The position numbers and the translations under genes were made by a program. A stretch of DNA of 64,000 nt, taken from IMG/VR virus record IMGVR_UViG_3300022700_000177, positions 19,929 through 83,928 of that record, one strand, 5' to 3'. Under the pieces are notes generated by a model. The model searched no databases, was not told the DNA's origin, and saw only the letters and a program-made list of their open reading frames with translations. This DNA is from a virus. Shown in pieces: positions 52,980-61,396 of the stretch (positions are counted from its first letter, which is position 1; each line of letters starts with the position of its first letter).

Positions 52980-53518
52980 TATTTACCCCAATATCTGCTA
53001 ATATCAGCAGACTGTTTGATAATTGACGGAAGATCCTCTTGAAGGAACTTTTCTAAGCTTTGGGCTACGATTGCTCTTGGGGGCTGGGGTCTTGTAACTC
53101 CCCACCTACCACCTTTTGGCCCAGTTCCCTTCTCAAGCCAAAAAAGCTTTTGTGCAAGAAAGGCATTTTCTGCATTGTCACTTTTTATGCCTACTGCCCA
53201 ACCTTTTCTGTTTACATCACCTCCGGCTCTTGTTCTGAATGTTCCTAAAGCACCTACCATTTCGCCTGTAAAAAACCCGATCTCACTAAAACCGCCTTGC
53301 TTACTTTTCCAATCTTTATAAGCATCACTTAATGGGGGGACATCAAAATCTTGAGAAACAAAGCTTTGAATGAGCACCCTAAGAAAATCCTCAGCAGCCC
53401 TCTTACTAAACCTTGCCCCTCCTTCATCTGAAATATCCACATAGTGATTTCGGGTTTTCTCAAGCTTTTTCCTTATTGAAGGAATATTCGTTTTCCAGTT
53501 AAAATAGGGAAGTACCAT
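52979..53518 (-). CDS. HK97 gp10-like head-tail connector protein
   Basis: 179 residues. FWLEKGTGPKGGRWG near 134-148 followed by RPQPPRAIVAQSLEKF is the typical end of the HK97 gp10 neck/tail completion family. The ATG overlaps the previous stop and has AGGGGAGG upstream; the frame is open a further 27 bases. It would help join the tail to the head. Confidence 0.7.
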   Translation of the reverse strand: MVLPYFNWKTNIPSIRKKLEKTRNHYVDISDEGGARFSKRAAEDFLRVLIQSFVSQDFDVPPLSDAYKDWKSKQGGFSEIGFFTGEMVGALGTFRTRAGGDVNRKGWAVGIKSDNAENAFLAQKLFWLEKGTGPKGGRWGVTRPQPPRAIVAQSLEKFLQEDLPSIIKQSADISRYWGK

Positions 53519-54135
53519 TATCTTGTGTCCTCCCCTACTGTACAAACATCAATAGCATCAAATTGGTGTTTTTCAATATTCGTTATTCGATAATAGTTGT
53601 TTGAGTCAATTTCAAATCTGTCGTCTACTCTGGCCCCAACAGATTCAGGGAGATAAAGCTCCTTGTCTTTGTCCTGGGTGTTTATAAATATTTGCGACTC
53701 ATTCATCTCTGAATTTATAAAACCAGTTACAGCTAAAGGGGCAGCTAATTCCCCAGAAATCAGTTGAAAGTCGTAATTCCTTTTATAGTTGCTATCAAAA
53801 GAGCTACCGCTACCTTCAACCATTCTTTTCAAGGAGCCCTCAACATTACACATATATAAAACGGCATTATACAGAATAATTTCATTTTCAAAAAGCTCCG
53901 GCCTTCTATCAACAACAAGATACTTTGTATCAATGTTTTTGAACTTGATTATGGAACTTTGTTCGATGTTGGTTGTACTTTTGAAGGAAGCCTCAAGAAC
54001 CATCTCCTTATAAAAAGGAGTGTTTCTTCTTGAGGTTTCAGAATCTATAAATTCATCTCTGTAAGAGGTGCCCACTATAGAAACTTTTGAACCTACTTCC
54101 TGAAAAGTTTCTGCCAAATCTTGTTGTAGAGTCAT
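53518..54135 (-). CDS. Head closure / connector-type protein
   Basis: 205 residues, beta-rich. Position between the gp6-like adaptor and gp10-like protein suggests a stopper or head-closure protein, though it is longer than usual: RVDDRFEIDSNNYYRITNIE near the end resembles the small beta barrel of that family. Overlaps the next gene by one base. Confidence 0.52.
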   Translation of the reverse strand: MTLQQDLAETFQEVGSKVSIVGTSYRDEFIDSETSRRNTPFYKEMVLEASFKSTTNIEQSSIIKFKNIDTKYLVVDRRPELFENEIILYNAVLYMCNVEGSLKRMVEGSGSSFDSNYKRNYDFQLISGELAAPLAVTGFINSEMNESQIFINTQDKDKELYLPESVGARVDDRFEIDSNNYYRITNIEKHQFDAIDVCTVGEDTR

Positions 54136-54548
54136 CGGTATGTAATGTCCTGTCCAGTAGAATTATAATAAAAACCAGAACCTATATAAGTGAATAAAGT
54201 ATCAGAATCAATATTCACCAATACAGGATCCTCATCCAACGCTTTTAAAAAAGCCTGATCCATAGATTCAATCATTTTATCATAATGTTCAAATTTATGG
54301 GAAAGGTTTATTTGTTTGTAACGAAACTTCCGTGCAGATTCAGAACGTAACACATCAAAACAATGTCTTTTTGATCTTTCTTTAACCCAATATTCCTTTT
54401 TTGGGTTATTAAGCGGCAAAGACCACCCAAGTTCATCAAGAGCATTTTTTAAAGCTTCAGTACGTTCATTTGTCTCTAACAGATCCCAAACGTCACCTAT
54501 AAGATTTTCAATCTTAGTAGATAGTTCGGTTACGGAAGCTATAGTCAT
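54132..54548 (-). CDS. Head-tail adaptor-like protein
   Basis: 138 residues, helical, with a long central helical pair (HKFEHYDKMIESMDQAFLKA). Position and size fit the adaptor that binds the portal ring. No decisive signature. It overlaps its neighbours by four bases on each side. Confidence 0.52.
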   Translation of the reverse strand: MTIASVTELSTKIENLIGDVWDLLETNERTEALKNALDELGWSLPLNNPKKEYWVKERSKRHCFDVLRSESARKFRYKQINLSHKFEHYDKMIESMDQAFLKALDEDPVLVNIDSDTLFTYIGSGFYYNSTGQDITYR

Positions 54549-54820
54549 TTCTTTTTCCTCTTCAGCCCTGATTTTTTAGTATCAGAGGCTTTCTTTTCTG
54601 AAGTCTCAAGATTTTTGGAGGTATCATCCAATGTTGTCATTTCTTTAACGTCATTGACGCTCCCTGATAACACCTGAATAACTCTCCTATCCCTCTTGAT
54701 TTCCTCAACAAGTTCCTTGGGAAAGGGCTTTTGGTCACTGTCATAAACTCCCTTAATAAGAGTTTTTGTTTTGCCCTTTCCCAAGTTAAACACAAAGTTT
54801 GTCATTAATTTGACTCTCAT
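54545..54820 (-). CDS. Small basic protein after the capsid gene
   Basis: 91 residues. The first 45 form a small domain (FVFNLGKGKTKTLIKGVYDS), the remainder is charged and ends in a Lys/Arg tail. The ATG with AAGGAG upstream is preferred to a GTG at 54841. Function unknown; probably a head completion or assembly protein. Confidence 0.55.
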   Translation of the reverse strand: MRVKLMTNFVFNLGKGKTKTLIKGVYDSDQKPFPKELVEEIKRDRRVIQVLSGSVNDVKEMTTLDDTSKNLETSEKKASDTKKSGLKRKKK

Positions 54821-54865
54821 AGTCAATTGCTCCTTTTTCACATTTTAAAGTGATAAAAACATCAT

Positions 54866-56110
54866 TTACTTAATGGTTAAGACGTAGAGTGCGTCCGGAT
54901 GGTACAACACGGGGAGACCTTTATTCTGACAACGAATCCATACCCCTTCAGGATCCCATTCATCCTTTTTGTCAGTGTACATACCCCAATGCCTGTCATT
55001 ACCAAACGGTGCTTCCATAAACTCGGCGATATTCTCACCCTCAAGTTGATTACAGAACATGAAGAAAGTGTCAGAGGGGATATACTTTTTCCGCATAACC
55101 ACCCTGTCTTCTCCGCCAACGTAATCATTGGATGCACCAGAGCTAACAGTAAGCTTGTTATTTGCTTTATCAACTGCACTGAGAGTCAAGTCTTCATAAG
55201 TGAAACCCTGAGACATATCAAACACCCGAAGTGTTGGGGTGTCTGTTGCGTCAAAATCAGTAGCATCATCCACGTAGAAAGTAGTTGCACCAGCAGTATA
55301 GTCCTGCTTGAGATAACCAGCAACCTCATGGATTTGATCATAGATTTTGATTGTCCCAACACCAAGCAGAAAACCAAGAACTTCAGCAGGTTTGGCAAAA
55401 AGGTCACCTTCACCAAAAGCACTCTTTTTCAGGAGTGCCTGAAGATCCGAGTTAAACAGCAGCATTTTCAAAACATCACTGTTCATCACTGCCAAATCAG
55501 GCTCTTTCCCAATATTCTCTCTCAGAGTTTTCTTGACATCAAAAATGTCTTTAACTGGAGTAGCAGTTGAACCCGGGCTTCCCGATCCATCGTCCCAAAC
55601 ATCATTACCAGTCAATGCAGTTTGATGAGCAGAAGGAATACCATAGTCAACTGTGAACTTAACACCGCCTTCCACTTGGTAAGTAAGACTACCATCGAAG
55701 AAAGCCTTTGCCATCATCCATTCACGCCGTTTCATGTTACGATTTTTCAATCGAGAAAAACCACGAGCAAGCTGTTTGGATGCCCTCCAATAGGTAGCCT
55801 GAGTAAGAGGCTCACGAAGATTATTCAAAAGTGACTCATCGAAGTACATCTTTTCCTTCCAATAAGCTGCCCGTGCCGAACCTTCCTGATAGAGACCCTC
55901 ATCCCCTACTGTAGGGGCAGGGGCACCAGGAGCGACAAATGGGGTCATGCCTGCCGTCCCATACTCAAGAATCCATCGGATAGTATCCGAATCATATTGT
56001 TCCGAAGCAAACAGATTGGTGAAGAAGAGATCCTCAGAGAAGGGCATTTTTTGGATGACCTTGTTCAGGGTTTCCAATCTCAGTGCCGGAATTCCGTTTG
56101 TACCTTTCAT
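54866..56110 (-). CDS. Major capsid protein (lambda E type)
   Basis: 414 residues, HK97 fold. TIRWILEYGTAGMTPFVAPG (about 43-62) and the following helix-rich part (RASKQLARGFSRLKNRNMKR) match the lambda gpE family. The C-terminal part ends YHPDALYVLTIK. A beta insertion at about 270-325 (ATTFYVDDATDF, NNKLTVSSG) looks like an extra surface domain. The gene's composition is richer in GC, as often in highly expressed capsid genes. GGGAGG precedes the ATG. Confidence 0.88.
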   Translation of the reverse strand: MKGTNGIPALRLETLNKVIQKMPFSEDLFFTNLFASEQYDSDTIRWILEYGTAGMTPFVAPGAPAPTVGDEGLYQEGSARAAYWKEKMYFDESLLNNLREPLTQATYWRASKQLARGFSRLKNRNMKRREWMMAKAFFDGSLTYQVEGGVKFTVDYGIPSAHQTALTGNDVWDDGSGSPGSTATPVKDIFDVKKTLRENIGKEPDLAVMNSDVLKMLLFNSDLQALLKKSAFGEGDLFAKPAEVLGFLLGVGTIKIYDQIHEVAGYLKQDYTAGATTFYVDDATDFDATDTPTLRVFDMSQGFTYEDLTLSAVDKANNKLTVSSGASNDYVGGEDRVVMRKKYIPSDTFFMFCNQLEGENIAEFMEAPFGNDRHWGMYTDKKDEWDPEGVWIRCQNKGLPVLYHPDALYVLTIK

Positions 56111-56124
56111 ATAAATGTCCTCCC

Positions 56125-56826
56125 TTATTTCACGATATAAAATCGTCCATCTTCAGTTATATTTCCAAGATCAGTTTGCGCCTGACTATCCATCCCAATA
56201 ACTTCACCACTGTAAATAACAGCATTGGACACCAGAACAGAAGTAAGGCCACCCTCAGTCTCCGTATTCTTGTCATCACCAGTAAAGATATCTTGATCCA
56301 AAATATATTTGGCAGTAGAATACTTACCAGTAGTACCTGCTTTGTGATAAATATTTGCACTCTTTGCAGTGGTAAACGCACCAGAAACGGCACCAGTCAG
56401 TGTAATAACAGCTTTGTAATTATAGGTTGTACGGTCAATAGAGCTAACTTCAGCTTCCTCATAAGAACCGTCAGTATCGGTTAAAATTACAGCATCTCCA
56501 GCTTCAAAACGGTAGGAATCATTAATCAGAACATCCACTTCATCAGAAGTATCACAGTCCTGAATCAGCATTGCCCTACCAACATCGTCTTGGTCTATGG
56601 TATCAGGAACATAGGGCACAAGATAATCATTTGTGGTCTCTTGGGCCATCACAGTTCCAGCTTCCAAATTACCAAAACCGCCTCTGAGAGTCTTTTGAAT
56701 CAACAGCGCAATCTCCCGAAGCGAATAAAAAATCTCTTTCCGCTTCGTTCTGGTATAACCAGTAAGATTCTGCTGAGGTGCCATTCCACTGAGGCCACCA
56801 GTTGTTTTGTTCGGTCCTACAGGCAT
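56125..56826 (-). CDS. Head decoration-type protein
   Basis: 233 residues. Beta-rich, with a flexible N-terminus, between protease-scaffold and capsid genes where lambda D-like decoration proteins are found. The C-terminal SVLVSNAVIYSGEVIGMDSQ resembles decoration proteins of other phages; the middle (about 100-160) is a separate small barrel. Moderate certainty. Confidence 0.6.
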   Translation of the reverse strand: MPVGPNKTTGGLSGMAPQQNLTGYTRTKRKEIFYSLREIALLIQKTLRGGFGNLEAGTVMAQETTNDYLVPYVPDTIDQDDVGRAMLIQDCDTSDEVDVLINDSYRFEAGDAVILTDTDGSYEEAEVSSIDRTTYNYKAVITLTGAVSGAFTTAKSANIYHKAGTTGKYSTAKYILDQDIFTGDDKNTETEGGLTSVLVSNAVIYSGEVIGMDSQAQTDLGNITEDGRFYIVK

Positions 56827-56848
56827 ATTACCCTCCTAATTACAGATT

Positions 56849-58201
56849 TTATTGTACGTTTTTAGAAATCAAGCCAACAATCTTATCCGCTTCTTTGTCT
56901 GCATCAAATTGCTGTCCGCCCGTTTCATCATCGTGTTCCTCAGAAAAGCCAAGTCCATCAATTTTCGGTTTGGTAGTATCTTCCAAACTGGCTTCCATAT
57001 CCTTGACTTCTTTGTCCACATATTCAGCAAATTTTGCTTCGTCAAAAACGTTATTCTCATCCACAAACTGTTCATGATTCATAAAACCCCGCATTTTTTC
57101 CTTAAAGCGGGCACTCCAGCCAGTTTTCTCCAGACGCTTTGTGACAACAGCAAAAGCAGAAGCTTGGATTTCTTTCTCAGTCCGAGCAAAATCCTTTTTC
57201 TCAAGAGACTGTACCCGATCATTGAGTTCAGACTTCTCAGTTTCACTCTTGGAAACAGAAGCTTTCAGATCCGCAATCTCTTTATCCTTCTTCTGCATTT
57301 CTGTTTGATGGGATGCCTGGAGTTCCTCAGTTACCTCTTTCTTGAACTCCTCCAAAAGCGTGGGATACTGTTCTTTCATTTCTTTCAGATCCATAATTTT
57401 GTGCCTCCTATGCAATTTTGTTTCAGTTTCAGTAAAACGGACTATTTCAACTTCAGTTTCTTCCATTTCACTCTCAGAAAATGCCCCTACAGATGTTTTG
57501 TTATCAGCACCAAATACACAAACAGACGATTCATTATAACGTGCTTTCCTTACAATCGAAGCTGGTCCTTTCAATGTATAGCCATTTACTTCAGCTTTGA
57601 CATCTTCAGCAACCTCTTCAATCACCCTTGGTCTAATGCTTATAGAAGCCTGATAAGGAAAACCCGCATTTGCATTTTCATAAAATTCATTTGCAACATC
57701 ATTGTTCAGTAATTCAAATTCATCCAATTCAACAGCGTTATTGTCGGTTGTAGGTTTAGCACTAAATCCTATTTTCCTGCCTCTATTATGTTCTTCAAGT
57801 ATTGGAAATTTTTTCTTGTTCTCAAAATCGAGTCCAGAAACATCAACAACCACCTTTCCGAAGAGCCAGTGTTCCATCGGCTGACCCGTATATGCTTTCA
57901 TATACGCTTTCCTATTATCACCGCCTTCTTTTGAAAACAGTATATCAGCCGGGGAATCAAATTGCAACCCTGACTTTGGAATTTTGCGTTTCTCTGTACT
58001 TACTGATTTATTCATTTCAGCTCCTTCAGCATTATCTTGTTTTTTCTTTTTAACCTCACCTCTGTAACTTTTACCCCCAATTGTACAGTATTTTACATAC
58101 TCACCTTTTTTAAGTCCGTGTTCTTTAGAAGGCCCTGATACTGTACGAACTTTTCCACCTTTTTTCACACAATTTTCAAATGCTTTTGGAATTTTAATCA
58201 C
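56849..58201 (-). CDS. Prohead protease fused to scaffold
   Basis: 450 residues. The N-terminal 65 are a small basic domain. The protease part (about 75-250) contains FPILEEHNRGRKIGF (candidate catalytic His near 136), NAGFPYQASISIRPR (candidate Ser near 183) and SVCVFGADNKTSVGAF. From about 270 to 350 it is coiled coil, the scaffold, and the end is acidic. The same fusion plan is known from lambda C with Nu3 and similar phages. It starts with GTG overlapping the previous stop. Confidence 0.78.
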   Translation of the reverse strand: MIKIPKAFENCVKKGGKVRTVSGPSKEHGLKKGEYVKYCTIGGKSYRGEVKKKKQDNAEGAEMNKSVSTEKRKIPKSGLQFDSPADILFSKEGGDNRKAYMKAYTGQPMEHWLFGKVVVDVSGLDFENKKKFPILEEHNRGRKIGFSAKPTTDNNAVELDEFELLNNDVANEFYENANAGFPYQASISIRPRVIEEVAEDVKAEVNGYTLKGPASIVRKARYNESSVCVFGADNKTSVGAFSESEMEETEVEIVRFTETETKLHRRHKIMDLKEMKEQYPTLLEEFKKEVTEELQASHQTEMQKKDKEIADLKASVSKSETEKSELNDRVQSLEKKDFARTEKEIQASAFAVVTKRLEKTGWSARFKEKMRGFMNHEQFVDENNVFDEAKFAEYVDKEVKDMEASLEDTTKPKIDGLGFSEEHDDETGGQQFDADKEADKIVGLISKNVQ

Positions 58202-58566
58202 CCCCCTCTACCTGTTTTAGAAAGGGAATCTATTTTATCATAAATCCTTTTGAAGTCTTCCTTAGTTTCTTTCCTACTGTCTTCCCTTTGTTTATCCATT
58301 GATAAAAGCTTTTTGTTTACTAAATCAATTTTACTGCAAATTGAGGTATTACATTCCCCTCTTTTTACTTCACACTCGCCTCTTGTAATCGCTGATTCTT
58401 TTGTGTGTCCTGCAATAACATTCACTTGTTCTTTTACCTCCTGCAACTGCTCCCCATGCTGCCTTATAATTTGGTTGATCTTACCCCAAGAAATTAAAGC
58501 AACCGTAAGTACGCCTATAAAAGAGCCTGCCCAGCTTACTCCAATTGCAATCCAATACTGTTCCAT
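58198..58566 (-). CDS. Membrane protein with coiled coil, XhlA/holin-like
   Basis: 122 residues. Residues about 5-27 (WIAIGVSWAGSFIGVLTVAL) are a membrane helix; the rest is coiled coil with a Cys-rich ECEVKRGECNTSIC segment. The layout resembles small lysis-associated membrane proteins. Its stop overlaps the protease-scaffold start. Confidence 0.55.
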   Translation of the reverse strand: MEQYWIAIGVSWAGSFIGVLTVALISWGKINQIIRQHGEQLQEVKEQVNVIAGHTKESAITRGECEVKRGECNTSICSKIDLVNKKLLSMDKQREDSRKETKEDFKRIYDKIDSLSKTGRGG

Positions 58567-58573
58567 GTAAACC

Positions 58574-58759
58574 TCATAATTGTATTTTTTTAATTACTAA
58601 TTCCAATTGGAACTCAGTCAAATAGGAATTCAACAAAATTAACTTTTCCTTCTTTGCTTTCTTTTCCTTTTGGTCTGTTTCTACTTCAACAACATCAATC
58701 CAGTATTTATACAAATATGCTTTTATGAGGTGAACCGCTGTGTCTAATTCGCTTTCCAT
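58574..58759 (-). CDS. Small hypothetical protein
   Basis: 61 residues, helical, with a Lys-rich middle. The ATG at 58759 is preferred over an upstream TTG. It overlaps the end of the DUF1353 gene by 16 bases. Function unknown. Confidence 0.5.
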   Translation of the reverse strand: MESELDTAVHLIKAYLYKYWIDVVEVETDQKEKKAKKEKLILLNSYLTEFQLELVIKKIQL

Positions 58760-59169
58760 GCGAACCACCCACCCAAACGTACTCCGGCCCAAGCAATTCC
58801 TGCACCTATCTTTATGCCTGTCTGGTCTTCAGTAATACTATAGAGTAAATCGTCAGCTTGCTTCCTTGATAAATGCTCTTTTACACCATTGGGAAGCAAT
58901 AAGTAGCCTTTTTTGTACACAAAATCATGTACTATTGCTGCCATCATTAAAGGGCCAAAAGGAGGAAATAACCAAGCAAAGATCCTTGGAACAGAGGCAA
59001 AATCCAATATAAATCCTTTTGGGATTAACACCTTTCTCCCATCAGGCAACTCAATTTCATAATCTTCAAAGAAGATCCATTGCCTTCTGCCAAACCAGGA
59101 TTTAAGCCTTTTGTACCAAGACTCCCCTTTTGTAAACAAGGGGAGCATTTTTACTGGGGGCATTTTCAT
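58744..59169 (-). CDS. DUF1353 family protein
   Basis: 141 residues. LIPKGFILDFASVPRIFAWL near 48-67 and MAAIVHDFVYKKGYLL near 76-91 are the DUF1353 signature, common in phages near lysis genes; the function is not established. The conserved His and Asp (HDF) could bind metal. The ATG overlaps the previous stop. Confidence 0.75.
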   Translation of the reverse strand: MKMPPVKMLPLFTKGESWYKRLKSWFGRRQWIFFEDYEIELPDGRKVLIPKGFILDFASVPRIFAWLFPPFGPLMMAAIVHDFVYKKGYLLLPNGVKEHLSRKQADDLLYSITEDQTGIKIGAGIAWAGVRLGGWFAWKAN

Positions 59170-59333
59170 AGCTCTGGTTGCTCTCTAATCTTTTTGTCCA
59201 GTTTGGCAAGCCTGGAACGTGCCTGTTCGATAGTTTCCGAAGTCTCGTAGCCCTCTTGCATGTACTGCTCCAACACGTCAAACAAGAGGAACAAGGCCCT
59301 GGCTGTGAGTTCTACCTTCAAATCATTATCCAT
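59166..59333 (-). CDS. Small helical hypothetical protein
   Basis: 55 residues, amphipathic helices (LFLLFDVLEQYM, then ARSRLAKLDKKIRE). The start overlaps the lipoprotein stop by one base and the stop overlaps the DUF1353 start, so it exactly bridges the two genes. No family recognised. Confidence 0.58.
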   Translation of the reverse strand: MDNDLKVELTARALFLLFDVLEQYMQEGYETSETIEQARSRLAKLDKKIREQPEL

Positions 59334-59653
59334 TACAGAACCTCCATCATCCGGCTAATCTCTACAAGCAATTTAATAATCACTTCCCTTTGCTGGCCTG
59401 GATCTGTGCCCCGAAGAACCTTGTCGTTGTACTCCAAGATAGCTTCTCGGGCCTTGTTCAGCTCCGGGACGATCTTGCTGTCCATGTACTCTTGTAGCTC
59501 AGGCGAGCTTTCCTTGTAAGTCTCAACATACTCACTGCGGAGCGTGAGGTACTTTTGGGAGACGTTGACTCCCAGGTTGAGAAGGGGAAGCTGCGTAGAC
59601 CCACAGCCAACCAAAAACATCAGCACTAAAATGAATGGAAAACACTTTCTCAT
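59333..59653 (-). CDS. Predicted lipoprotein, possible outer spanin
   Basis: 106 residues. It starts MRKCFPFILVLMFLVGCGST, a lipoprotein signal peptide with lipobox LVGC (Cys at 17). A perfect AAGGAGAAG ribosome binding site at the right distance sets this start, although the frame is open much further upstream. The mature part is helical (EYVETYKESSPELQEYMDSK). In a lysis-like neighbourhood this could be an outer-membrane spanin subunit, but no inner partner is proven. Confidence 0.65.
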   Translation of the reverse strand: MRKCFPFILVLMFLVGCGSTQLPLLNLGVNVSQKYLTLRSEYVETYKESSPELQEYMDSKIVPELNKAREAILEYNDKVLRGTDPGQQREVIIKLLVEISRMMEVL

Positions 59654-59664
59654 AGAACTTCTCC

Positions 59665-59736
59665 TTACCAAATCCATAAAAGATATCCAGCGAATATAAA
59701 ACAAATCAAAGATGCAACCAGATATCCTTTCTCCAT
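59665..59736 (-). CDS. Possible 23-residue membrane peptide
   Basis: ATG with GGAGGG eight bases upstream, then a single hydrophobic helix (LVASLICFIFAGYLLWIW). It ends 12 bases before the lipoprotein start. The ribosome binding site and the fully hydrophobic product are the evidence. It could assist lysis with the neighbouring lipoprotein. Confidence 0.42.
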   Translation of the reverse strand: MEKGYLVASLICFIFAGYLLWIW

Positions 59737-59789
59737 CAGTAAATCCCTCCATGTAGTCTTTCCCTTCCAGGGATTTGCTCTTTAGCTTC

Positions 59790-59930
59790 TCACCTGTCTG
59801 GAATAAGACCACCTTGAAAAGGCTCATTCTTAAAATGTTCAGGCCATTCTCTGAGAGCTGCTTTCCAATGTTCAGGTAGCTCTTGCCATTCAAGTGAAGC
59901 GATATGTTCTGGTTTGAATATTTCTGACAT
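59790..59930 (-). CDS. Small hypothetical protein
   Basis: 46 residues, Trp/Glu/Pro-rich (SLEWQELPEHWKAAL). AGGAG precedes the ATG, whose first base overlaps the stop of the carbohydrate-binding gene. Family not recognised, though short proteins with this pattern are common in phages. Confidence 0.5.
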   Translation of the reverse strand: MSEIFKPEHIASLEWQELPEHWKAALREWPEHFKNEPFQGGLIPDR

Positions 59931-60373
59931 TAGATTTCTCCTTTATCAGTCCAGCCATATACTCCAGGTTCCCAAACATTCGCTGAGATGTCAGACTTCC
60001 AAAGATGCCCGTTATGCGTGACCTGTGCTTCTTCCGCATAAGCGTCATGTGCTCCTTCTGGTTGTACCCATTCCGGGATTACACCAGGAGCAACAACCTC
60101 AGTAAACAAACTCTGAGCAGTTGTAGGCTTCCAATCAGCTTGCGTGGTATGAGCCTGAAGCACCCTAAACAATCCTGCATTGTATTGTAGCTTTTGCCCA
60201 ACAACAACATCCATACCTGCTTCCCACTCCAGGTAATCAGCAATCAACTCTTCCCGTTGTTCGTCAGTCAGATATACTTGACAAGTCTTGATATGTCTCG
60301 ATAGTCTGGCCTGGAAGCACTGTCCTTTTCTCCCCGCTTGTATGTGTGACTCTATAGCTATTTCTCGTAGCAT
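59930..60373 (-). CDS. Carbohydrate-binding (CBM5/12-like) virion protein
   Basis: Up to 147 codons; the true start is uncertain because the first 110 bases overlap the 42-residue gene at 60264-60392. The start may be ATG at 60214 or a near-cognate codon near 60270. The frame encodes two chitin-binding-type modules: LQYNAGLFRVLQAHTTQADW and AQVTHNGHLWKSDIS followed by VWEPG-VYGW. LTDEQREELIADYLEWE before them is the usual lead of such tail proteins. It probably binds a surface polysaccharide. Confidence 0.62.
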   Translation of the reverse strand: MLREIAIESHIQAGRKGQCFQARLSRHIKTCQVYLTDEQREELIADYLEWEAGMDVVVGQKLQYNAGLFRVLQAHTTQADWKPTTAQSLFTEVVAPGVIPEWVQPEGAHDAYAEEAQVTHNGHLWKSDISANVWEPGVYGWTDKGEI

Positions 60374-60392
60374 CGTTCCTATAAGTGGGCAT
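60264..60392 (-). CDS. Small phage protein (YRND type)
   Basis: 42 residues starting MPTYRNDATRNSYRV, with GEKRTVLPGQTIETY: a pattern of short phage proteins with a YRN lead and a PG-turn, found beside tail genes. GAGGAGG stands before the ATG. Its stop falls where the carbohydrate-binding domain begins, so the two may be coupled. Confidence 0.52.
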   Translation of the reverse strand: MPTYRNDATRNSYRVTHTSGEKRTVLPGQTIETYQDLSSISD

Positions 60393-60408
60393 TATTTGTT
60401 CCTCCTCT

Positions 60409-60693
60409 TCAATTTCTGCCTTGAGGGTTCTGCTTCTGTTTTTCTTGTTCTGTAGAGGCTGGAATTGGCCGCCCTATCAAAATCTTTTCCCCTGTATAAG
60501 ATTCAAAGATATTTCTCTCTTTAACCTTCCAAAGTGATTCAATTGAACGTCCTGATCCAGACAAAATAATTCCAGAATGTCCAAATTCGCCTTCAGAATC
60601 AGGTCTCCAAAAAGCTTGAACCAATGAAATTATACTACCCAAACCCTGAGGGTTCGAACTACAAAAAACATCGCCTCTTTGAATATCAAACAT
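60409..60693 (-). CDS. NlpC/P60-like (YiiX-type) domain protein
   Basis: 94 residues. IQRGDVFCSSN at the start, GHSGIIL near 38 and SIESLW near 51 follow the permuted NlpC/P60 layout, but the protein is about half the usual length and the expected Cys after the His is not visible. It might be a degenerate or minimal member. It stands in the lysis-like group; enzymatic function is doubtful. Confidence 0.45.
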   Translation of the reverse strand: MFDIQRGDVFCSSNPQGLGSIISLVQAFWRPDSEGEFGHSGIILSGSGRSIESLWKVKERNIFESYTGEKILIGRPIPASTEQEKQKQNPQGRN

Positions 60694-60701
60694 AGTAAAA
60701 C

Positions 60702-61052
60702 CTAAAAGTAGTTTACAGAAATTTCTCCAGCTAACAAATTCTTTGTACCACCATTGCTTAAAGTTAAAGTCAATTTCAAATAGTATTCACCTACAGGTAG
60801 GTCAACAGCTTGCAACTTTAATTGTAATGTAGTATCACCTGTTAATGTTACCGAACCCGGTTCAACTAAATTTGAGTATTCAATAAAAGTACCAGCAGAA
60901 TATAAATACGCGGTTGCTGTTGCATCCGTTATAGTTAGCGTTGATGGCAATGCGGGACTGCAATCAAAACCATACGGTCCAAAAGCGTCATCAGTAGGAT
61001 ATAATACAATTTTAGTATCCTCTGCTATGAATCTTTCAAAATCAAGATACAT
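60702..61052 (-). CDS. Virion structural protein, beta-rich
   Basis: 116 residues, with EPGSVTLTGDTTLQLKLQA and a final LSNGGTKNLLAGEISV typical of baseplate-upper-protein N-terminal or fibre-cap modules. No certain family. In the structural operon, close-spaced with neighbours. Confidence 0.52.
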   Translation of the reverse strand: MYLDFERFIAEDTKIVLYPTDDAFGPYGFDCSPALPSTLTITDATATAYLYSAGTFIEYSNLVEPGSVTLTGDTTLQLKLQAVDLPVGEYYLKLTLTLSNGGTKNLLAGEISVNYF

Positions 61053-61054
61053 GA

Positions 61055-61390
61055 CTATATCCTTAAATTGAATTTTCTATGTGTTATAATTACCCTTCCA
61101 GTATCAAATACCCAAACACGTTGATGTTCAGTTTCTATGCAATGCAAATAGTTTGATAATTTAAACCCATTTGCTTGCTTAATAAAACCCTTACCAAACC
61201 ATCCCACAAACTTATTATCTTTATGACAGAAAATATCAATTCTCTGTAAATTCTTTATAGATGGTAATATAGAAGCCCTTAGTACAGTATCAGAATCAAT
61301 ATCCTGCCATTTTATACCAGAATCTTGGAAATAGACTTCTCCATCAACTGTTTCAATTTCCCAGAAAAAAAAGGCACTTTTTTGAAGCAT
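61055..61390 (-). CDS. Hypothetical structural-region protein
   Basis: 111 residues, aromatic-rich, family not recognised. It starts six bases after the upstream gene's stop and ends two bases before the next start. Confidence 0.5.
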   Translation of the reverse strand: MLQKSAFFFWEIETVDGEVYFQDSGIKWQDIDSDTVLRASILPSIKNLQRIDIFCHKDNKFVGWFGKGFIKQANGFKLSNYLHCIETEHQRVWVFDTGRVIITHRKFNLRI

Positions 61391-61396
61391 GACAAA

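Noticed and set aside
54899-55570. A 223-codon + strand frame opposite the capsid gene
   Set aside because: Antisense to the well-recognised major capsid protein, with no ribosome binding site and no recognisable domain.
56852-57712. A long open frame (286 codons) on the + strand opposite the protease-scaffold gene
   Set aside because: It is antisense to a clear protein with protease motifs, is Phe/Ile/Leu-rich in the way reverse frames of Lys/Glu-rich genes are, and has no ribosome binding site.
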